64,000 bases of DNA. Origin: Yamagishiella unicocca (Eukaryota > Chlorophyta > Chlorophyceae > Chlamydomonadales > Volvocaceae). Within the stretch, counting starts at the first letter, position 1. Each line of letters begins with the position of its first letter. Where the stretch lies: contig BDSL01000032.1 of assembly GCA_003116995.1 (NCBI GenBank), positions 682,001 through 746,000 on the forward strand, read 5' to 3'. The notes below the pieces were generated by a model. It was given only the letters and a program-made list of their open reading frames with translations. It made no database searches and was not told where the DNA came from. Positions 46,238-57,500 of the stretch are shown one piece after another. The position numbers and the translations under genes were made by a program.

Positions 46238-49200
46238 ATGGACGCTGGACCCGGCCTTGCCGCCGCAGCTGCGCACAGGCCGTGGCGCGCATCTGCGGTC
46301 CCCTCACAGTCCAGTAGCATAAGCCTGGACCAACTGTGCGTGAGGCGCAACTCGCTTGAGGTGAGACCCCGTTGGCGCTGTCAAACATAGCCGACCGGAC
46401 TGACCTTATTTCACTAACCCCAACACAGGTTTCGGGCCGCTTTCTGGCATCGCAAGAGTTTAGCAGCCCTTTCATTACCCCAGTCTCCAGCGTCCATCAC
46501 CTGGACGAAATTATTGACGACTTGAATGATGAGTTTATAGCGTCTGCATCCCAGGCATCCGGGCAGCGGGCGCAGGCGGGTTCGTCCTGCGCGATGGACG
46601 CACTCCACCCCCTTCCACTTCCATCGCGCGTCTACGCTTCGGGAGCCGCAGTCCTTTCCGGCAGCGGCCACGCTGCGTCTTACGGGAGGTCGCAGGGCAC
46701 TGCGCCAGGCCGCACGTCACGCCCCGACTTCGGGCTCTTGGACAGCACCGGCTATCTGGTGCGCCCAATCCAAAGCTCGTCGGCGCTGCAGGCATTCCTT
46801 TGCGACGACTCCCCATCGACGCCGCCGCTTCCATTGACCCAACAGCAGCAGCCGCAGCACCGGCACTCCCCGGCGCCGTATCACGGGCCTGCACCGCCCG
46901 CGGGGCCCCCATGCTTGGTCCGCACCGGCGCACCGCTCCAAGGCCCACCACGTCACATGCTAGATGCGCCGCTGGCCCAGTCGCTGGCATGCGCAGCGCC
47001 GGGTGCCACCGCTCGGGGAGCTGCTGCTTCGGCTGCCGCTATCGTGGCTTGCCCCGCCTCGACCCGAACGGATGGCTTGCAGCTCCGCGCCTCCGCGCCG
47101 CCCGCCTTCCGCGCTCCGGACGCTGACGCCGCTGTCCGGACAGCATCCTCCTCCTCCAGGATGCCGGCTGACGACCCGACCGCTCTTAGGCCCCGCCCGG
47201 AAGGCAACCTGGCCGGACCATGCAGTGCCAGCACCGCGTCACCCTACACCTCCAACTTTGGCCAGCCGCTACCCGGCGGCATGATGTCTAGCCTGCGCAA
47301 GGCGGCCTCCGACGTCGTCAGCCACCTGCGGGCACTGGGCTCGGGCCGCAACAGCCGCGCCGGCACCGGCGCCGCCACGCCCACGGCGCCCGACTCCCAG
47401 CGCCAATCCACCGACAGCAACACCGTCGACGGCGGCGGCGGCGCCAACAGCCCATTTGTCGCGAGCTTTAGCACCCGTCCGGCACCGCAGCAGCCGCCCG
47501 GCGGCGGCGCCGTTTGCGGAACCCCGGGCCGTCGCCTCCAGGCGCCAAGTCCGCTCTGCGCGGCCACTCAGCTGCGCAAGGAGCCCTCCTCCGGCGTGGC
47601 TTCGGACCGCGCCGCCGGTGCGGCCTGCCTCGGCGGCGCCGCTCTGGACTGCAGCCTGGGCGACTCGGCGTCAGCGGTGCCCTCGTCCTGGGTGGCCGGG
47701 GCCATCTCGTCCTCCTTGCTGTGGGCCAACGGCGGCCGCGACTCCTGCGCCAGCGGCAGCGTCCTCACCGGCCGTGGCGGCTTTCTTGACGAGCGGCAGG
47801 GTTCCGAGGTGTTGACGGACATGTGGGACCTGGCCCGGGTGCTGGACGAGGTGGACGACGGGTTCCCAGACCCGTTTCGTGCGCCGGGCGCGTGCCAGGG
47901 CGGCAGCGTGGGCGAGCTCACGGTGGCCGACCTGGCGGGGCCGAACAACCCGCAGCTCAAGGTGCGCACCGCGCCTGTGGAGGTGCTGCTGACGGGTGAG
48001 GACGACAGCGGGCCGCAGCCCGGCTGCACGCCGCGGAGCATGAGGACGCTGGTGCGGTCGGCGGGCACGCCACGCGAGGGCATCGGCGCCGTCAACTTGG
48101 GATGCGCGACGCCGGGCGCGGTGGCGGGAGCGGCGGCGCGGGTCGCGGCGGCGGTGTGCATCGGTGGCGAGCGCGGGATGCGGGGTCACGACGCGGAGCA
48201 GATGTACGTGTTGTCGGAGCTAGTGCATCAGGCGCGGGCGTCGGAGGGCTCCGCCAGGTCTCGGCACGGCCACCTCAGGGGCTCTGCGCGCACAGGGGCG
48301 GCGACAGCGAGGCGGCAGCCGCCGCAGGAGCTTCCGAGGCCGCAGCGGCGAGGCGAGGCCCTGTTCCAGGGCTACAGCACTGTGCCGACCAGGCAGCACC
48401 TGGATGACAGCGCGCTGCCGCTTGTGGAGGAGGGTGGTGGTGGTGGGGAGCTGCCGTTTTCGGGTAGCGCCTCAACGGGCAGGCTGAGGGTGGCTGATGC
48501 CGACTCTGCGAGCGCGCCGTCCCGCCTGGCTTCCACCTCCGGCGGCTCCTCGGTGCCTTCGCTCCTCTGGTCGTCCTTTCAGTCCACTATGTCACCGACC
48601 AAGTACTTCTCGCCATCCACGTTGAGCTCCGCCACCGCCATCACGGCGCCGGCTGCTGCCGTGCCGCCAGCCACCGCCGCCGTGCCGCCAGCCGCCGCCG
48701 CCGCGGCGGCGGCGCACGTCGGCAGCGCCTACGGCCGTCAGATGCTCGTCAGCGGCAGTATGTACGGCGTCAGCAGCAGCGCGCTTGGCAGCGGCAGCAG
48801 CAACGGCGGCGTGCTGGAGACCGGGCCCGAGCTCTCCATGTTCTGGCCGCTGGTGATGCCGACGCCCGTCTCTGCGGTGATGGCCGGCGACACGGACGAC
48901 GACACGGGCACCTCCTGCCCCTTCCTGCTGAACGTCCTGGTTGCCTGCGGCTGCGGCAGCGCCCATGGCTGCACTGCGCCCGGCGCCGCCACCGCCGCCT
49001 TCGCCGCCGCCGCTATTAGCCCGAGGTCCAACGTTCGGGCCAACTCGGATCCGCAGACTGAGAACTACTGGACGGATACTCAGCCAGCGTCCCTGAGCGC
49101 TTTGAGCACCGGCGGTGCTCTGGGCGCCCAGGCGGCGCCGCCGCTGCGGGCTCGCACCTCGGTGAGCGCCATGCTGAGCGGCGTGCAGCTGGCTCAGGTG

Positions 49201-50559
49201 CAGATGAAGGAGGGCGGCTGCGAGGCCGCCATGCTGCGGCTGCCGCTGCTGCCGGCCATGCAGCTCGTCAACGTCTTCGCCACCAGCAGCGGCGACGTCG
49301 GTCCGGCGGCGAGCCTGCTGGCGGTGCCGCCAGCCATGGCCGCCGAGCTTCATGCCCTGTTTGTAGAGAAAGTGGAGCTCAGCTTGGCGAGCATCATGGA
49401 GCCTGAGGGTGGCAGCGCAGGCGGCGGTGGCGCCATGGGCTCGTGCCGCCGTCGCAGCGGCAGCGTCTCCAACGCCGCGCGGTCGGCGGCGCTGCAGGCG
49501 CAGGTGAGGAAGGACCTGGCGGCGCTGCGGGAGGCGTCGCCTGCCGCGGCGCCGTGGACCATGTCGGTGCCGGTCTGGGCCGCCTGCAGGACGGAGTGGC
49601 GCACTGCCATGCAGCCGCTGCTGCACGACATCTGCTACCTGCTGCTGTGCGTGCCCAACTGCTTTGCGCACGGGCTGGTGGAGTGGGACCGCACCATGTA
49701 CTGTGAGACACTGGCGCGGCTGCTGGCGCAGCTGGAGCGCCACGAGCTCTGGCAGACCATCTCCGTGCTTCTGGAGTACTGCACTCGTCAGGGGGTGGCG
49801 CTGCTGTACCAGGGCGAGGCGGTGGGTGCGGGCTCGCTGAGCGCAGAGCGAGTGCGGGAGATGCTCGAGGGGGCGCTGTACGACGAGATCGCGATTAAGG
49901 CGATCGGTGGCGGCGCCGGCGGCAGCGGCGCTTGGTCTGCGCTCGCGGCGCCATCGGCTGCGGCTGGGGCGTCAGCCCTGGCTGGCGGCAACGGTGGCTC
50001 GCGGGGTCGCCGGGCTTCCGTCACGACGCTGATGTCGCCCGACGGGGCTGACGCAGCAACAGCTTTCACGCTGCAGGCCTGGAGGCGTCGATCTGTAGAT
50101 GCTCCTTGTCTGCACTCGGATCCCGCTGCAGCCGGCGCTGCTGCTGCGGCTGCTGCTGCTGCGGGGCGCATGCAGGGCGCGGCTGGGGTCGCAGGGCGGC
50201 ACGACCTCGCCGCACCGCCTTCGGCTGCGGCGGGATGCGCGTCCGAGGAACCGTTGCGGTCTCAGGCGAGCATCGGCCGGGTCCTCACTCGCGTATTGGC
50301 GATGATGGCAAGGGGCGCCGAGCCGAGCACGCCTGGCGGGACGGGGGCCGTGCCGAGGGCAGACCAACGAGACGTGACAGCGCGCGTTGCTGGGGGCGCA
50401 CGCAACGCCGGGGCCGCGGGGGCGGTGGCGATAGGCGAGGCGGCTGCGGCCACGGTAGGGCCCGTCGCTGCCGCGCCCGGGCAGCGGCTGGGCCACGTGA
50501 TTGAGAACACCGCTGTCGTGCTGGCCTTTGCAGGAGTGATGTTGCAGTCGCTGTTGTGA
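46238..50559 (+). CDS. 1417-residue orphan protein, mostly one 4.1-kb exon
   Basis: Two exons: 46238-46360 and 46429-50559, phase 0, GAG|GTGAGA to CAACACAG with a 68-nt intron. The frame runs 1376 codons without interruption. The protein is Ala/Ser/Gly-rich with several ordered-looking islands. One is an acidic helix near the start (HHLDEIIDDLNDEF). Others are MWDLARVLDEVDDGF (about 47822-47865), a block around FWPLVMPTPVSAVM (about 48840), and a Cys/Trp/Leu-rich segment at about 49555-49900 (WTMSVPVWAACRTEW, LLHDICYLLLCVPNCF, LLAQLERHELWQTISVLLEY). The C-terminus is hydrophobic (TAVVLAFAGVMLQSLL) and could anchor the protein in a membrane. I recognise no family. The ATG at 46238 is the first in frame, but an acceptor 35 nt upstream leaves room for an earlier exon. 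Confidence 0.8.
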
Positions 50560-50763
50560 GCCACAGGGACGAGGTGGCACGGTGGGCGCGCTCGGTGGGG
50601 AGGTGAGAGCTCGCTTGCGAGCGAGGCCATTTTCAGGGAGGGTCGTACAAGCGGGCACTGGCGAGCGCGGGCGCGAGCGGCCCACGTCTCCGCGATAGCA
50701 GGTGTAGGCCGACTGCTTGTCTGGGGTCCTGGGCTCATCCAGTACCCCTGCGCAGCGAATAAA

Positions 50764-50768
50764 TGTAA
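50764..50768 (+). terminator. Candidate polyadenylation signal TGTAA
   Basis: TGTAA 205 nt after the stop of the orphan gene, in an AT-rich context. Confidence 0.6.
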
Positions 50769-50789
50769 TTCGGGAACGTGAGACGAACC

Positions 50790-53700
50790 GTGGCAAGGAC
50801 GTAACGTTCATGTGAGGCACGACTTAACGTTCATGTGAGGCACGTATGGGGTTCATGCGCGCGCGTGAAACCGAACCATTTGTGTAGTGTGCAGTGGAGA
50901 TGGTGCCTGATGTAGCGGGCTGGCTGGGATGAGGGCATCCGCGGAGGTGCCCGGGGGGACCGTCGCTGCAGCAGGGGGGGCTGCTTGTCGCGCTTGCGGC
51001 ATAGGTAGGAAGGAGGTTTGGAAGAAGGCGTTTCGGTTATCTAGAGGAGCGGACTTTCTGTGTTTAAGAAAAGGTGTTCGGTGTTTTGGGAGGACGCGAG
51101 CGCTGTCTGATTTGATTCGAGTAGGTAAAGTTACGGCCTCCGGCGACGGTGGATTACTGGATTGACTTATTCAACGGCGGGTGATGGCGCGCTACCGTCA
51201 CGCTTGCGGCGCGGATATTCTCGCAATCGGATATTTGACACTAATCGAATGCTAATCTTCGAAAGAACTTTGCGTAAAACCGTTTCATTTCGCTGGGGCG
51301 GGCGCAGATTTTTGGGCTGTGCACCTTATGCGCACAGATAGCTGCTGCTGCGTACGCTAGTCCGCCTCGTTTCCACCCCTCCTCTGATTTCTAATATCAA
51401 GGGTGCTATTTAATGCCGCCTAGTGCTGGTTCCCCAGCGCAGTAGCTGCGGTCCGCAATCGCGGGCGTCGGGCCACGGCGGCGGCAGCCACGGCATGCTG
51501 CCAACAGCCGTCGAGGTTACCGCACCTTGCATAGTCGATTGTCATCGAAAGGGAATGTGCTTCCCGTGATGCTTCCCAAATAAAGGGTGTGAAGGTCAAA
51601 CTCCCGCACGGCAGTAGGTGGGCCGGACGGCAGTAGGAGGGCGTTCGATATCTTCGAATGGGTGTGCAAGACGTCTCACCCGGTCGACGCACCCAGCTCC
51701 CGGATGGGTCCTCGGGAGCTGCTTACTCCGATGCCTGGGAATTCGGCATTGGGGCTTATGAGCCCAAGCACCGTAGCGTGCTGTTGCTGGCTAGTGTGAC
51801 TGGATTGCTCTCCGTGTGGATTGCTCTTCGGCCGGTCCTGCGGACTTCGTTTTAGTTGCGTCATATGCAGTCCGGATACATCCGCAGTGCTCTGCCCATG
51901 CTGGGGGTTGTCACCGACGCGAGTATTTGGGGGTGAACAGGCGTATATTTGCTTTCCTTAACCTACTGTGTCGAGACTCGGATGGCGTTCGGTCTCGACT
52001 ACCCAAGTGGACAGCGCTCACTAGGAAAGGGTCGCACAAGGTTGGGGTTCTTGTGCTGGAGTAAACGACCATGTTCTGGAGTCAGGGCGTGGCATACTTG
52101 TCACAAATGGACACACGGTGTGTGCCATGGAGAAGGCGAGGCTGTTGCTATTTTGTCGGTGCCGTACTCGGCTCCTCGTCACGATGGTGACGGCCGCGCC
52201 TCAGCTGCTGCACTAATTCACGCTGCGTGCGTTCTCAATCGTATCATGGGGGCGAATGCGGGTCCGTGCCAACTTACCGTACGACGTTTGTGGGTGTGTG
52301 GCAACTGAGAGGTATCGCTGATGTCGTCCGCCAGCCTGGGCCCCGTATATTGGTCGCTCGTCCACAAGGTTTTGTCGCCATGCGTGTATCGTACTTCGTA
52401 CTTCACGAGCAGTCCCTTGCCGTGCAGGTTAAGTCCTTGGCAATAAAGCTTCAATGCCATAAATTGCATTTTAATTCGTTTATGCGTATTAATACTCGCC
52501 ACTGCCGTACACATGCGCAGTGGCGTCGTAACCGAATGTGGCTTTAGGCGCTGCGGCTTGAACCCTGCAGGACGGGGCGTGCACCGGTTTGGTATAAAAA
52601 TTGACACCAACATGACGCAGCTCATTTTGCTAATGCTGCCGAAAGGTGTGATTACTAGTGAAACATGCCGGCAGGAATGCACGAGGTGTGTCATTCAGGA
52701 TGACAACATTTGTAAGAGTACGTATCGTTATGGAAGGCTTTCATTTCGTACACGCTGTCTTGCGCGCATGGCTCTATCGTTTACACGGTGTTTGGTGGGA
52801 AAGTTATTAACCGGTTGGAAAGTTATTAACCTCAAAACCCCAGAACGGACGCATTAGTAATGGGCGACCGTCTACCAGTAACACGAAGTCATCGAAAGAC
52901 CGGCAACTCAATTACGCAGCGCACGCCGGGTACTAAGTGACTCAAGGCAAAGATTATCGGCAGCCAAATGGCATTAAATCCCTGAGACAGCTGCCACCGA
53001 ATCTGCCACTAAAGCATAGCTTTCTGACGTGCACCTACACGTCTCACGCCATGTAGTGAAAAGCAGCCCAAATATCGTACGGCAAACGGTTTCGCCGCCA
53101 GTGCAGCGCCAACCGCAATGTAGGCCTCAAAATTTAGCAAATGTGAGCAATGCAACTTCACACGACATTGTGCTCCCCTCCCTCCCAGCCGCCATTTGTC
53201 TTGGTCGCTCCAGAATTCAAAAGTCATCGCAACACTCGAGCAACTCCCTTCGTCCGCACTGCCTCTTTAAACGCATTCGCCCCCCACCGTCTTTCACAAC
53301 ATTCGTCAACTAAGGCGAGGCCGCTTGAGGTCCCACTTGCAACCCATGCACGCCGCCCTACTTTCAACCTTCGAGCACAGCTCGCCTTTCCGCATTCCCC
53401 ACCTCCTTAGGCACATAACAACAAAGGGTTGGCCTCCTCGCATCGCGCCTCACTGGATTCTGCACCCTTGAACGACCAGAAACGCTCAGTAATTCACCAA
53501 AATCCATTAGAAACTGCCACCAGCTAGCACCCTGCCACTCGTGCACGGCCACTGGGTGGAACATGGCGGTGCTTGAAATGGGAAACCATAAAGCACTTGA
53601 CGTGGTACATATATAGCCTCAACGAAGGGAAGGACGTCCCCATCCCCCGGAAAATACTGGATCGACTTATTCGACAGCAAGGAGCGGCTGTCCCCACCAG

Positions 53701-54475
53701 ATCATATCGCGAGATCTTCATGTTAATGTCTACCTCGGCCAGCTACTTCATATGCTTGCTCTTGGTTGAATGCAGCGACGAACTCCCGTAGATGACTAGA
53801 CTGGCACGCCCCCCTCCCACCCAGCGCAAACAACGCCGCCAGCGGTTCCGGGCGCAGTTCGTCCTAACAGGGCCTCGCAGCAGGGTGCCACCCGCGCGCG
53901 CTGCCTCATCACGAGCATCATCAACACAGGATACAAACCAATGCTGGCCGGCTCAGGCGTCAGGAGAAGCGGCGCCACGACGGCGTCTGCGCTGCGCAGG
54001 AACGTTGCGCACCGCCATGCGGCACACACCTCCCCCGGCCTTCGGAGCCGGGCCACTACGAGAATGCCATAAGTACCCACACTTGCATCGCGAGTGCGCA
54101 CCGGCGGCGCGTTGCTAGCTCGAGGTGTTGCTCGCAAAAAAGGATCTTCGACCAGTGGCCGCCACAGCTGTTCTGGGTGTTCAGGCTAATGGTGATTTAT
54201 TTCTAGCGATGTCTTCGTTTAATAGCCAAACACATGCGTTGCCGCGCGCCCCCTCCCTCCTCCCGCCCGGTTGGCCAGGTGACGCGATGAAGCGCACTTG
54301 TCGCCCCCCCCCCCGCGGCGCCCCAAAATCGTGCTGGCTGCAGCTGCAATCATCCGCGACGGTCGCCGCTCGCCGCCGCCACCCGCAATGCTGATCACGC
54401 GGCGCACATCACCTCTGCATGCAACACCGACAACTCCTCGCGGCCGCCACTACCGACAGGCTCCGCCGACGAAGG
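50790..54475. other. Intergenic between convergent genes, no convincing gene
   Basis: This stretch separates the convergent orphan and TKL kinase genes. A 20-bp direct repeat (TAACGTTCATGTGAGGCACG) occurs twice in tandem at about 50803-50844. The rest is AT-richer, with short unsupported frames such as 53573-53791 (plus). The right end should hold the 3' UTR of the minus-strand kinase, but no TGTAA was seen in that orientation. Confidence 0.45.
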
Positions 54476-54478
54476 GGC

Positions 54479-54521
54479 CTCCTCGCAGCCTCCTCGCAGC
54501 CTCCTCGCAGCCTCCTCGCGG
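54479..54521. repeat. 11-bp tandem repeat
   Basis: Four units of CCTCCTCGCAG just past the stop codon of the minus-strand kinase, in its presumed 3' UTR. Confidence 0.85.
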
Positions 54522-54539
54522 CCCCCCACCCCCAGCAAC

Positions 54540-57500
54540 CTACGCTTCGAGCTCTTGCAGCAGGTTGTTGATCATGCACACCACGTCAGAGGCCTTGGGT
54601 CGCCGCTGCGGGTCAGAGCCCCAGCACGCCAGCGCAAGGCTCCTGCGCGGTGCCGCGGTTGCGGACGAGTCCAATAAGGGGAGGGTGCAAGGTTTCAGTT
54701 GTCAGGTAGTTGGGGTCGCGAGGTGTCAGTGGTCAGGTGGTTGGGGCCGCGAGGTTTCAGTGGCCAGGTAGTTGGGGCCGCGAGGTGTCAGTGGTCAGGT
54801 AGTTGGGGCCGGAGAACTGCGCAGCGCGTGCGCTGCTGAGGCCAGCCCAGGCTGTCCGCATCAGAGTTCAGCCAGCTGGATACAGGGCGCGCGGGAAGGC
54901 AACGGACCCGCAGGGGATGAGGAGCCGCATCGCGGCAGGCGGCTAAGGAGCCAAGCAGGCAGGCGGCTAAGGAGCCAAGCAGGCAGGCGGCTAAGGAGCC
55001 AAGCAGGCAGGCGTCTCCTCGACGCAGCGGGCGTCGGCGGCCGACGCTGCTCTCTACCCCACCATGGGGTCGCACGACGCTGCTCTCTACCCCACCATGG
55101 GGTCGCACGACGCTGCTCTCTACCCCACCATGGGGTCGCACGACGCTACTTGTTCACTGTCCCGCGCGGGGGGTCAACGGTTCACGTAGCCAAGGCCACG
55201 ACGTGCAGGGTTGCCGCCGGCTGCGATACAAGACGAAAGCATCTAGAGGGTCGGCGTTTTTGGGTGCTGCTGCTGGACTGCCAGCTAGCGGGTTCTTGCG
55301 CCTGAGGGGGGGCCGGTGGCGGTGGGGCCCACTGCGCGGCGGCTCGCACCTGAAGCTGTGCGGGATGTCGTCGGAGAACGTGGGCCTCGCCCCCCGGTAC
55401 ACGGCGCGAGGGATCTTGTCCGGCTGCAGGTGAGGGAAGGGCCGCACCCCTGCTGAGAACATCTCCCACATCAACACACCTGCGCGAGCAAGCAGCAGCC
55501 GGCGCGGCGCCAGGTTACGCCCTGCTTCGCGGCGACATCATACAACACGCAATGGCAGCGAAAGGCAGCCAGCCGTGGCAGGCTTGACCGTGAGGATGCG
55601 CCGTTGAAACCACGAAGCTGTGCGGCGGACGGCGTATTACATCGTTAAATATCGATGCGTGTAGCATGAGAAACGGTATCCAGAGGGCCCGTGGCGTGCG
55701 GCGTGAGCGGGGGAGGGGCGTTAGCAGGCGTGCCAGGACGGGGCTTGCCGGCGCACATAGTCACGCGACTTCTAGGAGCCGCCACATCACATCACGTGAC
55801 GCCGTACACCGGGAGTACCGGTGACGACCAGTTTGCACGATTAGCTGGTGCGCCTGGACCAACACCAGCTCCTCCATCGCGCTCCCCATCACAACCCATC
55901 TACAGCGTTCCCCACCGCTCCCCAAACGGCGTTCCTCGACGAGCCGTCCAAGCCCAGGCACACATCACATCCGAGGGTCGCCACGGGACGGCCCCCACGG
56001 CCAGCCGCACCCCCCACCCTCCTCCCTCAGGACCTACCAAAGGCGTAGATGTCAACTGCAGCGTCGATCCTGGCCTCTGGACGCAGCAGAACACAGGCAC
56101 ACAATTCGCAACAAGCACCGAGCCGGTCAACGGCATGCAAGGGAGAATGTGTTGTCGCCGCTGGCGCCGACCCAGACGGGCGCCTCGAAGCAGATGCGCG
56201 GATGGGCGAAGTGCGCAAGACACGATGCCACAAGGCAGGCAACCGCTCGACACACAGACACCGACGATGCCGCTCCCGGTCACGTCCAACGTCCGTTCCT
56301 CGTCTAGGCACGGATATGGCATACGGGCTCCTCGTTTCACTAATTCGCACTGGGCTCCTCAATCCCTGTCCTGCGGTCAGGATTTGGCCTCATTTCGCGG
56401 TCAAAGCTCAAAATGGGCGAAGGCAACGTACGGCGCAACGCAGGATAAGACCATTGCGGGCGCGCGCACGAGGTACTCACTGGCAAGCAGCGCCTCCGGC
56501 GCCATGTGGGTCACTCTGCAGGTGCGAGGGTCGGGATGGGATAAGAAAGAGGAACCAACCAAGGAGGAGAAGAACACAATTTCGCTAGGTTTCGCTAGGC
56601 GCGGAAAAGATTCCACACACACAACACATCCCCTATCTTTGTTTGGAGTCACGTCAACGTTAACTCCTGCGTCACGCAGGCCAAAGGTTCCCTGAGACTC
56701 CTGTAACGCCTTCCCCCGTCAGTTAGGCCGCCGACCCAGATGGCAGACATGGCATTGCGTCATCACAGAACGCCCCACCGCTCCCGGCCACCCACGGAGG
56801 GCACCTACGTGCCGCACGCCTGGTCTGCTACCACGTATCGGGTGCCGTCGTCCGCAGTCTGTTGCGCAGAGGGAGGGGGAGAAGACGCGGTTACACGGCA
56901 AAGGAGGGTGGCGAGAAGATTAAGTGGGAGGAGGGTACACAGGCAGGGACAGCGGCAACGCGAACTGGTTGGTGGGAATGGGCTGGTGGCAGGCCGGAGG
57001 GGCCGGGCTGCGCAGCACCTCCAAGGTACCCTTCACCGCCAGTGCTGCCTCGAGAAGCGAGGGGCAGGATGAGCCGTGCGGTGTGGTGTGGTGCAGGCGA
57101 TCACCATTCACTGGCGGATGCGCAGGTTGGATAACGGCGGCCGAAGCTGCGCCGCTCATCACACCGCATTACGTAATCGAGCTAAGACCCTGGAACGCAA
57201 CGGACACCCTCCCCAGAGTAAACCGTGCAACGCCGCCGCCACTCACCTCCGAGAGGTGCAGCACGAAGCCGAAGTCCGCCAGCTTGACGGTGAAGCCGCG
57301 GTAGTCGCGGGGGCTGGACTTGAGCAGCAGGTTGGCGGGCTTGATGTCTGCGTGTCAGGAGCCGCGCTCGAGTATGTCACAGTCGAGCGACAACGACAAC
57401 GGGGCGGCACGAGGCCCTCCAACGCAGCTGCTCAGCAACAACGGCTACAACGGCCCCGTGACGGGCTTGCGAAACCACAACCGCCAGCTCTCGCTCAGCT

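Noticed and set aside
48592..49743. Minus-strand 383-codon open frame opposite the orphan gene
   Set aside because: Arg/His/Gly-rich antisense shadow of a GC-rich coding exon; no splice or start support.
54772..55305. Plus-strand open frame with peptide repeats (RRLRSQAG, CSLPHHGVA)
   Set aside because: Generated by 24- and 33-bp minisatellites in the last intron of the minus-strand kinase; both periods are multiples of 3.
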